Shown: positions 39,917 through 49,848, counted from the first letter of the stretch. The stretch: 64,000 nt of DNA from Fidelibacterota bacterium (GCA_030156395.1 JASGMP010000004.1:1-64000), one strand, 5' to 3'. Translations and numbers: made by a program. The notes: a model not told the origin generated them from the sequence alone.

Positions 39917-42379
39917 TTGACAAATCAACGCATTATACCTGTAAATATTGAGGATGAACTTAAAGAATCCTACATTGATTATTCCATGTCCGTGATTGTA
40001 TCTCGGGCTTTACCGGATGTCCGCGACGGGCTGAAGCCGGTTCACCGGCGGATTTTGTTTGGAATGAACGAATTGGGTGTCCAATATAATCGCTCCTATA
40101 AAAAGTCAGCCCGTATCGTTGGAGAGGTCATGGGTAAATATCACCCCCATGGCGATTCATCTGTTTATGATGCCATGGTCCGCCTTGCCCAGGGCTTTGC
40201 TATGAGATACCCCCTGGTGGACGGCCAGGGAAATTTTGGATCTGTGGATGGCGACAACGCCGCTGCTATGCGGTATACAGAAGCAAGAATGACCCGCCTG
40301 GCGGGCGAACTGCTGGTGGATATTGATAAAGAAACAGTGGATTTTCGCCCCAATTTTGACGAAACCCTCCAGGAACCCGTTGTTCTGCCAACACAGGTGC
40401 CCAACCTTCTAGTGAACGGTGCATCGGGTATTGCCGTGGGTATGGCCACCAATATACCGCCTCACAACATGACTGAAATCTGCAATGCCCTTTCAGCCTT
40501 GGTGGATAATCCCAATCTGGAAAATCAGGATTTGATGCAGTATGTCAAGGGACCGGATTTCCCAACAGGAGGCCTTGTGTTCGGTTCTGCCGGATTAAAA
40601 TCCGCCTATTTAACCGGACGGGGCAAGGTGCAAATTCGGGCCCGTGCCTCTACGGAACAGATCAGGGGTGGAAGAGAACAGATTGTGATTACTGAGATCC
40701 CCTATCAGGTTAACAAGAGCAATGTGATGGAAAAAATTGCAGACCTGGTTCGGGATAAGGTGATTGATGGTATCAGCGACCTGAGGGATGAGTCTGACAA
40801 AGACGGCATCCGTATTGTTATTGAACTGAAACGGGATGCCATTCCGGAAGTGGTTTTGAACAACCTATATAAACACACACAGCTTCAAACGACTTTTGGT
40901 ATCATTCTCCTGGCACTTGTGAATGGTATTCCCAAAGTGCTGAACCTGAAGCAAATACTTGCGCATTTTATCGAATTCCGTCATGATATTGTAGTCAAGC
41001 GAACGCGTTATGATTTAAACAAGGCCGAAGAAGCGGCACATATCCTGGAAGGGCTTAAAATCGCCCTGGATAACATTGACGAGGTGATAAAAATTATCCG
41101 CGCCGCGTCCAGTGTGAATGATGCTCGGGAAAATTTGATTGCCCGCTTCAATTTCAGTGAAAAGCAGGCCCAGGCGATTCTGGATATGCGACTTCAGAAA
41201 TTGACTGGACTGGAACGGGACAAAATTGTTCAGGAATATCTGGAAAAACTGAAGCTGATTGAGAAACTGAATTTTATCCTGCAGAATAAATCCAAGCGGA
41301 TGGAAATCATCAAGGAAGAGTTTGAGGACATCAAATCGCGGTATGGCGATCCTCGGCGGACAGAGATAATCGCCGACAGCGATGATTTTACCATCGAGGA
41401 TATGATCGCCGATGAAGAGATGGTCATTACTATTACACATAATGGGTTTATCAAGCGTTCGCCCGTGTCTGCCTATCGCTCCCAAAATCGAGGCGGAGTG
41501 GGGAAGCGAGGAGCCGGCACGCGGGATGAAGATTTTGTGGAAAACATCTTTATTGCGTCCACCCATGAATACATGATGTTCTTTACCAGCATTGGAAAGG
41601 TATACTGGTTGAAGGTGCACCAGATTCCACAAGCCGGAAGAGCATCTCGAGGACGGGCAATCGTGAATCTTCTGGAGTGCGAAAAAGGTGAGAATGTCCG
41701 GGCTTTTCTCAACGTCCGTGATTTTTCGGAGGACCGATTTGTGATTATGGCAACCCGGAAGGGTGTGATTAAGAAAACAGCCCTTTCGGCATTCAGCCAC
41801 CCCCGGCGGACAGGTATTTTGGCGATTAAACTTCGGGAGGATGACGATCTGGTTGGCGTGGATATAACCAATGGCGAGCAGGATATTATTCTGGGAACCC
41901 TGGAAGGGAAAGCGATTCGCTTCAATGAAAAACATATCCGCGATATGGGGCGGAACGCCTCGGGGGTAAGGGGTGTTACCCTTGCCAACAAAGAAGATCG
42001 TGTTGTGGATATGGTCGTAGTTAAACGGGAGGGCGCCAGCGTTCTGGCTGTCAGCGAACGGGGCTTTGGAAAACGTTCTGAAATTGTCGATTATCGGGTG
42101 ACCAACCGGGGAGGAAAAGGTGTAATCACCTTGAAAACGCTCCCCAAAATCGGGAAAATGGTTGCCCTGAAAGAAGTTGTGGATACAGATGATCTGATGT
42201 TGATTACCGTTCAGGGACTTCTGATCCGGATGCATGTCCGGGATATCAGTGTCTATTCCCGCAATACACAAGGAGTCCGATTGATTCATTTGAAGCCGGA
42301 TGATAAAATCAGTTCCGTCGCGTACCTTAAAGAAGATGAAGAAACCGAAGAAGTTGAAGTTGAAAGAGTTGATGTATGA
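39917..42379 (+). CDS. gyrA: DNA gyrase subunit A (TTG start)
   Basis: The protein has 820 residues starting at TTG with AGGTGA upstream; it follows gyrB by 25 bases. The winged-helix region carries [19 protein letters not shown], the catalytic tyrosine lies in [11 protein letters not shown] (about residue 118), and the GYSGSD-like loop follows. The C-terminal beta-pinwheel includes a GyrA-box-like segment ([13 protein letters not shown], residues about 525-537). The protein ends in an acidic Glu-rich tail. Its stop overlaps the yggS start as ATGA. Confidence 0.97.
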   Translation: MTNQRIIPVNIEDELKESYIDYSMSVIVSRALPDVRDGLKPVHRRILFGMNELGVQYNRSYKKSARIVGEVMGKYHPHGDSSVYDAMVRLAQGFAMRYPLVDGQGNFGSVDGDNAAAMRYTEARMTRLAGELLVDIDKETVDFRPNFDETLQEPVVLPTQVPNLLVNGASGIAVGMATNIPPHNMTEICNALSALVDNPNLENQDLMQYVKGPDFPTGGLVFGSAGLKSAYLTGRGKVQIRARASTEQIRGGREQIVITEIPYQVNKSNVMEKIADLVRDKVIDGISDLRDESDKDGIRIVIELKRDAIPEVVLNNLYKHTQLQTTFGIILLALVNGIPKVLNLKQILAHFIEFRHDIVVKRTRYDLNKAEEAAHILEGLKIALDNIDEVIKIIRAASSVNDARENLIARFNFSEKQAQAILDMRLQKLTGLERDKIVQEYLEKLKLIEKLNFILQNKSKRMEIIKEEFEDIKSRYGDPRRTEIIADSDDFTIEDMIADEEMVITITHNGFIKRSPVSAYRSQNRGGVGKRGAGTRDEDFVENIFIASTHEYMMFFTSIGKVYWLKVHQIPQAGRASRGRAIVNLLECEKGENVRAFLNVRDFSEDRFVIMATRKGVIKKTALSAFSHPRRTGILAIKLREDDDLVGVDITNGEQDIILGTLEGKAIRFNEKHIRDMGRNASGVRGVTLANKEDRVVDMVVVKREGASVLAVSERGFGKRSEIVDYRVTNRGGKGVITLKTLPKIGKMVALKEVVDTDDLMLITVQGLLIRMHVRDISVYSRNTQGVRLIHLKPDDKISSVAYLKEDEETEEVEVERVDV

Positions 42380-43059
42380 TCCCAACTCTTGAAGAAAACC
42401 TGAACCGCATCAAAGCGGATATTCACCGACTGTCTCCTCATCCGGATAAGGTAACGCTGGTAGCTGTAACCAAGCGTTTTCCCGTCTCAGTTATGCAGCA
42501 GGCGGTAAATTTAGGAATAGACAATCTGGGAGAAAGCCGGATACAGGAAGCCCTGGAAAAATTTGAAAAAGATCCACTATCTGGAGTAATCCGGCACTTT
42601 ATCGGAGTATTACAATCAAACAAAGTTCAGAAACTGGTGGACCATTTTCACTGGCTTCACAGCCTGGATCACATAAAAATTGCCCGGAAAATTTACGAGA
42701 AGGAATCCTCCATAAATATATGTATTCAGGTGAACACAAGTGGTGAAAAAACCAAAAGCGGCCTTCGGCCTGAGAGCGTGCAGGACTTTGTCAAAACCTT
42801 GCAAAAAGAGACCCCGGGTCTGCATATTCAAGGACTCATGACCATGGGGCCGCTGACAGAAGATGAAAACAAAATCCGTCATGCCTTTCGCCTCCTTCGG
42901 GAAATTGGTGATGTTCTTCAGACCTATGAAACGGACACCTTTTCTTTTAGGGAATATTCCATGGGGATGTCCAGTGATTACCGTATAGCCCTGGAAGAAG
43001 GGGCCACCATGTTAAGGATCGGGCAGGGACTTTTCGGACCAAGACCGGAGAACCAATGA
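42376..43059 (+). CDS. YggS/PLPBP family pyridoxal-phosphate homeostasis protein
   Basis: The protein has 227 residues of TIM-barrel type. The PLP-binding lysine is in [11 protein letters not shown] (residues about 26-36), and [35 protein letters not shown] and [22 protein letters not shown] are the family motifs. These proteins bind PLP without known catalysis and regulate vitamin B6 and amino-acid pools. It is joined by ATGA to gyrA and by ATGA to the following gene, suggesting co-translation with both. Confidence 0.93.
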   Translation: MIPTLEENLNRIKADIHRLSPHPDKVTLVAVTKRFPVSVMQQAVNLGIDNLGESRIQEALEKFEKDPLSGVIRHFIGVLQSNKVQKLVDHFHWLHSLDHIKIARKIYEKESSINICIQVNTSGEKTKSGLRPESVQDFVKTLQKETPGLHIQGLMTMGPLTEDENKIRHAFRLLREIGDVLQTYETDTFSFREYSMGMSSDYRIALEEGATMLRIGQGLFGPRPENQ

Positions 43060-43532
43060 CTTATCATAAAAAGATTCTCATTGTGGACATGACCCATCAA
43101 ACCCTTTTTCCCCATGAAAAAGTCGCGGATGTGATGACCTTATCCCGCGACGCAAAGCCGGACCTGTTTAAACCTTACGAATTGTTGATTTTTACGGCTC
43201 TTGTTCGGGATTTGCCGGAGGATCTGGTATATGTAAAGGATTATATCAACGCCAGCGGTTATAATCCCTTGGTGGGCAGGAACAGGGACGACCTGGGACC
43301 GCGCTTTCCAGATATGAGCTTTGTTTTCAGTCCACCGGTGAGCCAAAAACTTCCATCAGTAATTGTAACTGCCGGTGATATTGATAAACCAAACACCATT
43401 CGGTGTGATCCCCTGGTATGGAATGCCATTTTGGGATCCCATCAGAAAAAAAAGATTTTGGGACTGCTTTATCGCGACCGCACCCAGGCAGAGGCACTGA
43501 TAAAAGAGGAATTAAAGGCGCTGAAAAGATAG
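43056..43532 (+). CDS. Small protein with a purine nucleoside phosphorylase motif
   Basis: The protein has 158 residues. Residues 62-88 carry D-x-I-N-x-x-G-x-N-P-L-V-G-x-N then GPRFPDMS, which is the highly conserved central signature of trimeric purine nucleoside phosphorylases (about 270 residues). The N-terminal phosphate loop and the C-terminal Glu and Asn base-binding residues of those enzymes have no counterpart, so it is not a normal enzyme. It may be a truncated, reused PNP core or an unrelated protein that converged on the motif. It overlaps yggS (ATGA) and ends 25 bases before ssb. Confidence 0.6.
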   Translation: MTYHKKILIVDMTHQTLFPHEKVADVMTLSRDAKPDLFKPYELLIFTALVRDLPEDLVYVKDYINASGYNPLVGRNRDDLGPRFPDMSFVFSPPVSQKLPSVIVTAGDIDKPNTIRCDPLVWNAILGSHQKKKILGLLYRDRTQAEALIKEELKALKR

Positions 43533-43557
43533 CACATAAAAAAACGGGAGGGCACAG

Positions 43558-44025
43558 ATGCACAAAAATTCCATGAACAAAGTGATCATTATTGGTAACC
43601 TCGGACGGGATCCGGAGCGGAGAGCATTACCAGACGGTCGGGCCATTTCAAATATTTCCGTCGCCACCACCGAATCATACCGGGACGCATCCAGCGGTGA
43701 AATTAAAGAAATTACAGAATGGCACCGCTGTGTTGCCTTCGGAAAAACAGCAGATTACATCAACCAATATGTGACCAAAGGACGGAAAGTCTATGTGGAA
43801 GGGCGGCTCCGAACCCGGAAATGGCAGGATAAAGATGGTAACGATCGGTATACAACAGAAATTCTCGTAGATATCCTGATTCTTCTAGACCGCCGCGGAA
43901 CTGGGCAGGATGATGACAGCGGATCTTCTCCGGACATTTCAATTCAATATGACGAAGACGAGAACAGCACCTCTTCCGGTTCCGGAACTTCGGAAAATCT
44001 GCCCCAAGACGACCTTCCCTTTTGA
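43558..44025 (+). CDS. ssb: Single-stranded DNA-binding protein with acidic tip
   Basis: The protein has 155 residues; the ATG is fixed by GGGAGGG five bases upstream. The OB-fold is typical (NKVIIIGNLGRDPERR, WHRCVAFGKTADY, KGRKVYVEGRLRTRKW), the linker is Ser/Gly-rich (about residues 115-145) and the end reads PQDDLPF, the tip that binds replication and repair partners. This is probably the main replicative SSB; the shorter copy beside dnaA lacks the tip. Confidence 0.95.
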   Translation: MHKNSMNKVIIIGNLGRDPERRALPDGRAISNISVATTESYRDASSGEIKEITEWHRCVAFGKTADYINQYVTKGRKVYVEGRLRTRKWQDKDGNDRYTTEILVDILILLDRRGTGQDDDSGSSPDISIQYDEDENSTSSGSGTSENLPQDDLPF

Positions 44026-44036
44026 ATGAAAAGAGT

Positions 44037-44507
44037 ATGACACGAATTATTACACGGGTCATTGATTGCTGGATTATCAGGCGGACGCCTCAGGGGCTCC
44101 GTTTTTTGATCATGAAGCGGGCACCGGGGCGAATTTACGCCGGTATTTACCACTGTGTTCACGGCAAAATTCTCCCGGGAGAAACGGCCTGGAAAGCAGC
44201 ATTGCGTGAAATGTTCGAAGAAACGGGACAGAAGCCTGTCCGGTTTTGGGTTGCCGATTTTACCAGTTCTTTTTACGAGGCAGGCGAAGACCGCATGAAT
44301 CTTGTTCCTGTTTTTGCCGCTGAAGTGGAAACGGAAAAGGTGCAGATGGGCCCGGAACATGAAAGTTATAGCTGGCTTTCCCTGGAAGATGCTATGGAAA
44401 AAGTGTCCTGGGAAAATCATCAAAAAGCACTCAATGCCATTGCCCGGATGATGCAGGATGGCTTTGTGTCAAAAAAATGGCTGGAGATCCAACTTCATGA
44501 ATCATGA
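44037..44507 (+). CDS. Nudix hydrolase
   Basis: The ATG gives 156 residues beginning MTRIITRVID; a TTG overlapping the ssb stop at 44022 is an alternative. The Nudix box is complete: G-x5-E-x7-R-E-x-x-E-E-x-G in GKILPGETAWKAALREMFEE followed by TG. A beta strand with the fold's conserved pattern precedes it. The family cleaves nucleoside diphosphate-linked compounds; the sequence around it resembles dihydroneopterin-triphosphate or Ap4A-type members, but the substrate cannot be told. It overlaps the next gene. Confidence 0.85.
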   Translation: MTRIITRVIDCWIIRRTPQGLRFLIMKRAPGRIYAGIYHCVHGKILPGETAWKAALREMFEETGQKPVRFWVADFTSSFYEAGEDRMNLVPVFAAEVETEKVQMGPEHESYSWLSLEDAMEKVSWENHQKALNAIARMMQDGFVSKKWLEIQLHES

Positions 44508-45207
44508 CAATTACGTTCCAGAGGATATAGATAATGGTCAACGGGCGGTTTCCTGTCCGGTCTGTGGCACAAATATTCCCAATAATCCCAAAGACATGCT
44601 TTTCGAAATTGAGGCCATCGATACCGATTTCAGAATCCATACGCTACAGGATGATTTGCTGGATGACTGGCTGATCCAGTGTCCGGTATGTTATTACGTG
44701 AGCCATGACTTTGCATCGCCCCCCGAAAACCTTCAGAAAGTGTCGGTTTATGTTGAAAGCCCGGCCTATCTGGACCAATTTTTGGACAACAATCCCACAA
44801 CCCTTGAACTTTTCAGGGCTTATCAGGGTATTCTGAAGGTGGATGGCGCGCGTTCCTATCTTATCGGTGATTGTTATATGCGTATTGCCTGGCTTTTTGA
44901 TGATGAGGGGGATGATATCCAGGCGGCTGAAAACAGGAAAAAAGCGATTGAATATTTTGAACAGTCCTTGCTGGAAAAAGACATGAATACGAAAGATGTC
45001 TCTATGTCCCACTATCTGATGGCAGATATGCACCGGCGAAATAAAGATTTCGACAAAGCCAGAAAAAGTTTGTACAATCTCGATACATCTATAAAAATGA
45101 TGCGCAGGCTTTTTGACTTCCAGTGGAAGCTCATCAATGAAAAAAAATCGGGGATTGTTCACCTTCCCCGTGAGGAGAGTCCGGATGAAGTATTATCCAG
45201 AATTTGA
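44497..45207 (+). CDS. DUF2225 zinc-ribbon / TPR-like protein
   Basis: The ATG overlaps the Nudix stop region and gives 236 residues, starting MNHDNYVPED. Two C-x-x-C knuckles, SCPVCGTNIP (about residues 19-28) and IQCPVCYYVSHD, form a probable zinc site, as in the DUF2225 family (PF09986). The C-terminal two thirds consist of TPR-like helix pairs (for example AAENRKKAIEYFEQSL). Its function is unknown. It overlaps the following eIF2B-like gene by 23 bases, suggesting they act together. Confidence 0.75.
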   Translation: MNHDNYVPEDIDNGQRAVSCPVCGTNIPNNPKDMLFEIEAIDTDFRIHTLQDDLLDDWLIQCPVCYYVSHDFASPPENLQKVSVYVESPAYLDQFLDNNPTTLELFRAYQGILKVDGARSYLIGDCYMRIAWLFDDEGDDIQAAENRKKAIEYFEQSLLEKDMNTKDVSMSHYLMADMHRRNKDFDKARKSLYNLDTSIKMMRRLFDFQWKLINEKKSGIVHLPREESPDEVLSRI

Positions 45208-46018
45208 AACCCTCCTGCTTGAACAGGAAGCAGGGGCCACAACACTCTTGCTGAAATTTTTAAATATTCTGACCCGGTATTTTACTGAAAACAGCGATTT
45301 TTCTCGGGAAGAACAAGTAAAAAAAATCCAGTTCTTTTATGAAAAAGTCACTGAAGCACATCCCCTTATGGCTATTTTCCCCAATCTGTATAAGGTGATC
45401 ATGGATACATTTCAGAAGGGTGAACAAACTGTTCCTGAAATTGTTGAGAGATTCCGGGAATCTCTGAATGACAAAATTGATAAAACCGTGGAAACAGCAT
45501 CATCTCTCATTAAAGACGGTGACCGTGTTTTTTCATTCAGCCACAGCTCGATTGTTCGAAAATCGCTGGTGCGTGCGATGCAAAAGGATATCACCTTTAC
45601 GGTTCATACCACTGAATGCCGCCCGGTTAATGAGGCGGTGAATTTGGCAAAGTTTTTAGCACGTTACGAAATCGAAGTGATGTTATATACCGATTCCGCC
45701 ATGGAAAAGGCCATTGAAACCTGCGATCTGGCCATGGTAGGCACGGACTGGTATTGGAAAGATGGATTTGTGAATAAAATAGGAACCGGTCTGATTTCAC
45801 GCTTGTGCCGTGAAAAAAAAATTCCCCTCTTTGTTCTAACAGATTCCAGCAAAGAAATGTCCGGTCCCCCGGAGGACTGGAGCAAGGATAATCATCCGAC
45901 TTCTCTGATTTTGGCGGAAAGTATCCCAAATATTACGGTGTTTAATCCTTATTTTGAATCGGTTGCCTTTACAAAGCCCGGAGGAATTATCATTAACGGT
46001 GATTTAAACCGCTTTTAA
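45185..46018 (+). CDS. eIF-2B alpha/beta/delta-like protein
   Basis: The ATG with GAGGAGAG upstream begins MKYYPEFET and gives 277 residues. The Rossmann-like core is recognised by TVHTTECRPVNEA, the pattern VGTDWYWKDGFVNKIGTGL and PLFVLTDSSK. Homologues include eIF2B subunits and the isomerases MtnA and ribose-1,5-bisphosphate isomerase. The position of the MtnA catalytic Cys holds SHSSIVRKSL, as in the regulatory members, so MtnA-like catalysis is doubtful. Sugar-phosphate binding is a plausible inference; a housekeeping isomerase cannot be excluded. Confidence 0.75.
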   Translation: MKYYPEFETLLLEQEAGATTLLLKFLNILTRYFTENSDFSREEQVKKIQFFYEKVTEAHPLMAIFPNLYKVIMDTFQKGEQTVPEIVERFRESLNDKIDKTVETASSLIKDGDRVFSFSHSSIVRKSLVRAMQKDITFTVHTTECRPVNEAVNLAKFLARYEIEVMLYTDSAMEKAIETCDLAMVGTDWYWKDGFVNKIGTGLISRLCREKKIPLFVLTDSSKEMSGPPEDWSKDNHPTSLILAESIPNITVFNPYFESVAFTKPGGIIINGDLNRF

Positions 46019-46027
46019 TCAGGTAAT

Positions 46028-46873
46028 ATGACACATCAGGATTTCAATACACATGATAAGGGACTCCCTTTAAGAACATCTTTGGGCCTCCTGCTGGCCG
46101 GCTGGGGCCTGTCCATGGCCTTATCACCTCTGCTGACATCCTCTTTTATCCCCGACACCTATTACAGGACGGTTTTGGGGATGATAATGATGGAGCTGAT
46201 TTTCCTTGCACCGGTTTTGTGGTATGTGCGGAGGAAAAAGGGAGAGTATTCTCTTATCCACCTTTTTAATCTTTCAACTCCTGATAAAGGCTCTTGGCCA
46301 GGGGTGATCTCTTTTATGGCGGGCCTTCTGATTCTGGCAGATGCAGCGGACCGGCTGCTTATGCGGTGGATGGATATACCGCCGGAATATTTTTCCCTTC
46401 TGGAAGGAATGAAGTGGTCTGAACCCGCCGAAGCTATTCTGATGATTATTACCGTATCTGGTGTGGCAGCCTTTGTGGAAGAGGTGATTTTCCGGGGAAT
46501 GCTCCTTGGGTCCATGGAAAAAGCGTTTCGAAACCCCAAAACTTCTATCATCATCTCGTCTCTCTTTTTTGCTCTGGTTCATGCGTTGCCCTGGTACTTT
46601 GTGCACATTTTTCTCCTGGGGATTATTCTTGGAGCCCTTTCATCCGGTCTCCGGTCGGTGTGGCCGGCTGTTTTTTGCCACGGCACCTATAATTTGGTTT
46701 CCATAATTCTTCTGAATCTGGACCATGAGCCCCTTTGGTATGTTGCGGAAGGGCGCGTCAGAAACGTATGGGTGCTGATCGCGGGCTTGTTGCTTTGGCT
46801 GGGGATCTTTTTATTGAAGCCCTATTTCCGACTTCCGGCTTACCCTCTGCCACAAGACGCGGAAAAAGAATAA
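46028..46873 (+). CDS. CPBP family intramembrane metalloprotease
   Basis: The protein has 281 residues with about 8 membrane helices. The Abi/CAAX protease motifs are EEVIFRGMLLG (the Glu-Glu-x-x-x-Arg motif), FALVHALPW, and FCHGTYNL, together giving the di-Glu and His residues needed for metal-assisted cleavage in the membrane. Prenyl-protein processing, pheromone maturation and immunity are known roles of relatives. The start has AGGT upstream and lies ten bases after the eIF2B-like gene. Confidence 0.85.
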   Translation: MTHQDFNTHDKGLPLRTSLGLLLAGWGLSMALSPLLTSSFIPDTYYRTVLGMIMMELIFLAPVLWYVRRKKGEYSLIHLFNLSTPDKGSWPGVISFMAGLLILADAADRLLMRWMDIPPEYFSLLEGMKWSEPAEAILMIITVSGVAAFVEEVIFRGMLLGSMEKAFRNPKTSIIISSLFFALVHALPWYFVHIFLLGIILGALSSGLRSVWPAVFCHGTYNLVSIILLNLDHEPLWYVAEGRVRNVWVLIAGLLLWLGIFLLKPYFRLPAYPLPQDAEKE

Positions 46874-46919
46874 ATTCACCTCGAAGATTTACATTTCTCT
46901 TGTGTATATTTGCGCTGTG

Positions 46920-47609
46920 ATGATAAAACGATTTTTTCTGATAACCGCCCTTTTCCTGCTTTGCATGTCCATAACCCTGAGGGGTCAGGACTATGAGGTA
47001 ACTTTTCTCGGAATTCCTGTTGTGCGCGTTCACATTCAACAAATTCCTGGCGATGATCCGAGACTTGTTACCTATGAATATACCGCCCGCACCAAACCTT
47101 TTTTCTCTGCCATATATAAGGTGAATAACCGCTATCGCGTCACCATGGACACGTCTATGAGCCGGATTGTTTCCTATGAAAAAGAAATTTCCCAGAAAAA
47201 CCTTCAACAATCCTTCCACACCCTTTACAAGCCCGGGAAAACAATCTATTCCACGGGTGAGGAAAGAAGCACAGAAACAGACCGGCATACGATGTTATCT
47301 TTGCTTTTGGCGATGACGCGAGAAAGTACCCCCCGGGAATTTAGCACACCCGTTGAGATGGAAGGGGTTTATTATTCAGCCCGGATGATTCCACGGGAGA
47401 AAAGTTCAAATATCCTTGAGTGGAAAATTCTATTATTGCCAGATGGAGGATTCCCCGTTTTGGCTTCGACAGACCTTTTTACCTCACACCTGGCGGATCC
47501 GGAATCCCAACGATCTATCCGTGTGGATATATCTGCCGGTCGTATCGTTTCGGCTAGTTTCACACTTTCGCCCTATACACTCACCGCGCGTATCCTGGGA
47601 GATTCATGA
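46920..47609 (+). CDS. Exported DUF3108-like protein
   Basis: The ATG beginning MIKRFFLITALFLLCMS gives 229 residues with a signal peptide (cleavage near LRGQDYE). The body is beta-rich, with YEVTFLGIPVVRVHIQ, EYTARTKPFFSAIYKVNNRY and VRVDISAGRIVSASF, resembling DUF3108 periplasmic proteins whose role is unknown. There is no ribosome binding site; the alternative ATG six codons upstream also lacks one. It overlaps the next gene (ATGA). Confidence 0.6.
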   Translation: MIKRFFLITALFLLCMSITLRGQDYEVTFLGIPVVRVHIQQIPGDDPRLVTYEYTARTKPFFSAIYKVNNRYRVTMDTSMSRIVSYEKEISQKNLQQSFHTLYKPGKTIYSTGEERSTETDRHTMLSLLLAMTRESTPREFSTPVEMEGVYYSARMIPREKSSNILEWKILLLPDGGFPVLASTDLFTSHLADPESQRSIRVDISAGRIVSASFTLSPYTLTARILGDS

Positions 47610-49279
47610 TGCGCAAGGCCGTGTATCTGACCGCTCTTATCCTGTTTTTGGCGGGGACGGTTTTTTTTGTATTCCGTTCTTGGTTGCGTCAGGGGGAATT
47701 GGTAGCCTTTCCTGAAATCCAAAGCGAAGGCAAGCAGGTCTTTATTGTACGCCCTGAGGAAGAAGGGAAAAGAATCCATATTTACCTTTCGGAAGAGGAG
47801 GATTTTTACAGGGCCCTTGGGTTTTCCCAGGCCTGGGCCGTGGGAGACCGGTTAATGTATTTGCGGTTAAGTGCCAGGGGTAAACTTTCACGGTATTTTG
47901 GAGAAGAATACATATCTGCAGACACCTATCTGAAGGCATGGCCCTTTGAAACCCTTGCCACGAAAACCCTGTCAAACCTTCCGGATGAAACACGGGATAA
48001 CCTTGAACGTTTCGTCAGGGGAATTAATCAACGGTTTTCTTCTTTTCCTCCACCATCGGGATGCCGTTGGTATCATGTGGATACAACTCCCTGGATCGCC
48101 GAAGATGTCCTGGCTATCTGGCACCTTCTGCGTTGGGCACAATGTGAAAATTGGTCATTACCGTTTTTCATCCGTTATGCTGAAATTTACTACGGCCCAC
48201 AGGTTAAAAAGCAATTTGAAACGATTTTAAATGTATCCCTGCCTGGGTTTGAACCCGGGCACATCCGTGATTTCATGGCCTTCTATGAGCTGGATCGGAA
48301 TGTTCGTGAAAAAGTTGGACTGATGCCGGTATTTCTGGAGCAAAGTACGGAGGGATTTCCCCTTTTTGGGTATTCCGGTGGAGAAAATGAGGACTGGATC
48401 GATTTTGTGATACACCAGGATTCTTCCACGACCCGGATTCTTCAGCACACGGGCCTGCCGCTTATTTTCTATGGAGATAAAGGATACGCCAGTCCGGCAA
48501 GTTGTCATGTTGTTCCTGCCGGTCCGGTTTTACCTGCGGGCGCAAGAACTGAAACGGATACAAGCATTCACATCGAATTGCCAAACTTCACCCTGCAGGT
48601 TCCCCTCCGACTTTTTGATATCAACGGAGATGTGTTCGCACACCTGATGAATCAAGACAGTCTGGATATCCGTTTTTTAAAGGATTTTTCTTATGCCGTA
48701 TCTGCCGAAGTTATCGGATATGATACGGTGCCATCCATGATCCGGGGTGTTTCAGAAAAAGAGCTAGCCGTGGAGATTGGCCGGAAATATCCGGAGCATG
48801 AAGCTCTAAACCGTTTGTGCCGAACACAAGATCCCGCCTTGTGGGGGGCTTTTGTCGCGACCCTGCTTGAACGGGTTTACCGGGACGATGTACAGATTAT
48901 CTTTCCAGACTTTGCCTCCTGGCCGGGTGATTCTCCCGGTCTTTTTCTGAAACATCTCCTGATGATAATGAAAAATCCCTACTCGGCATGGTGGGATGAC
49001 AGGCAAACGGCACATATTGTTGAACGAATGGATGATATTTTTACAGATGTCGGGGAAACTGTTTTTTCACAATACAGTCATGGGAAATTATCCGTGCACA
49101 TAGAAGAAGGACAGAGAAATCCTTTGGGTCGTTTTCATATATTGACCGGTGCCTACCGGCACTTTTCCAAAGATATTAAAATCCCCCTTGCCATTGTCCG
49201 CAAGGATGATAGTACCTTTCTTTATAATCGTTTTGTCTGGATTCCAAATTACAAATCTTCAGAAAATTCGCTGAGATAA
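47606..49279 (+). CDS. Degenerate penicillin acylase-like (S45) membrane-anchored protein
   Basis: The protein has 557 residues with a single N-terminal membrane helix (about 5-25). The region EEDFYRALGFSQAWAVGDRLMYLRLSARGKLSRYFG (about residues 60-95) matches the opening domain of penicillin acylase-type N-terminal nucleophile hydrolases, and LPDETRDNLERFVRGIN also fits. The autocatalytic cleavage site, normally G-S-N-x-W at the start of the beta chain, appears as YSGGENEDWI, so the nucleophile Ser may not be correctly placed, and the protein is 150-250 residues short for the family. It is probably an inactive or altered homologue. It converges with the peroxiredoxin gene, overlapping by 31 bases. 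Confidence 0.5.
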   Translation: MMRKAVYLTALILFLAGTVFFVFRSWLRQGELVAFPEIQSEGKQVFIVRPEEEGKRIHIYLSEEEDFYRALGFSQAWAVGDRLMYLRLSARGKLSRYFGEEYISADTYLKAWPFETLATKTLSNLPDETRDNLERFVRGINQRFSSFPPPSGCRWYHVDTTPWIAEDVLAIWHLLRWAQCENWSLPFFIRYAEIYYGPQVKKQFETILNVSLPGFEPGHIRDFMAFYELDRNVREKVGLMPVFLEQSTEGFPLFGYSGGENEDWIDFVIHQDSSTTRILQHTGLPLIFYGDKGYASPASCHVVPAGPVLPAGARTETDTSIHIELPNFTLQVPLRLFDINGDVFAHLMNQDSLDIRFLKDFSYAVSAEVIGYDTVPSMIRGVSEKELAVEIGRKYPEHEALNRLCRTQDPALWGAFVATLLERVYRDDVQIIFPDFASWPGDSPGLFLKHLLMIMKNPYSAWWDDRQTAHIVERMDDIFTDVGETVFSQYSHGKLSVHIEEGQRNPLGRFHILTGAYRHFSKDIKIPLAIVRKDDSTFLYNRFVWIPNYKSSENSLR

Positions 49280-49848
49280 CTTTCAAGGCCTTCGGCACTG
49301 GCCTCCAGGGCAGATTTTCCCGATTCCCAGCCGGCAGGACACATCTTGCCCGTTTCCCGGGTATAGGCCTGGGCGTCGGCCATGCGCAAGATTTCATCAA
49401 CATTTCGACCAAGATTCAGGTTATTGATGATTTGTGATTGCACAATCCCGTCCGGGTCGATGAGAAAAGTGGCCCTGAGTGCCACACCGTCCGGATGTTC
49501 AATGCCGTATTTTTGGGTAATTTCATGATTGACATCTGCGACGAGGGGAAAACGTACCGGCCCAATTCCTCCTTTTGTCCGAGGGGTTTTCTTCCAGGCC
49601 AGATGGGTATATTGTGAGTCTACAGATACGCCAATCACCCGGATACCCCGTTTGTCGAAAGCATCCAGACGCCGGTCATGGGCAATGATTTCCGTTGGAC
49701 ACACAAAGCTGAAATCCAAGGGCCAGAAAAACAGAACGATCGGTTTTCCTTTATAATCGGATAAACGAAATGACGAATTGATCGTATTGTCCGGCATGAC
49801 AGCCGGTGCCGTGAAATCAGGAGCTTCACGGGATACAAGGACAGTCAT
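49249..49848 (-). CDS. 2-Cys peroxiredoxin (AhpC/TSA family)
   Basis: The protein has 199 residues. The peroxidatic Cys is in PLDFSFVCPTEI (about residue 51), and the resolving Cys is in GKMCPAGWESGK (about residue 169), so it is a typical 2-Cys peroxiredoxin that reduces hydrogen peroxide and alkyl peroxides. It is the last gene of the leftward Mbx-like operon, translationally coupled by ATGA to the ferritin-like gene. Its presence suggests protection of the low-potential complex against oxidants. Confidence 0.93.
   Translation of the reverse strand: MTVLVSREAPDFTAPAVMPDNTINSSFRLSDYKGKPIVLFFWPLDFSFVCPTEIIAHDRRLDAFDKRGIRVIGVSVDSQYTHLAWKKTPRTKGGIGPVRFPLVADVNHEITQKYGIEHPDGVALRATFLIDPDGIVQSQIINNLNLGRNVDEILRMADAQAYTRETGKMCPAGWESGKSALEASAEGLESYLSEFSEDL

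Noticed and set aside
41015-42385. Long open frame on the minus strand (456 codons) inside gyrA
   Set aside because: It is antisense to an intact, strongly conserved gyrA, has no family resemblance, and reads as His/Phe/Asn-rich low-quality protein typical of a shadow frame.
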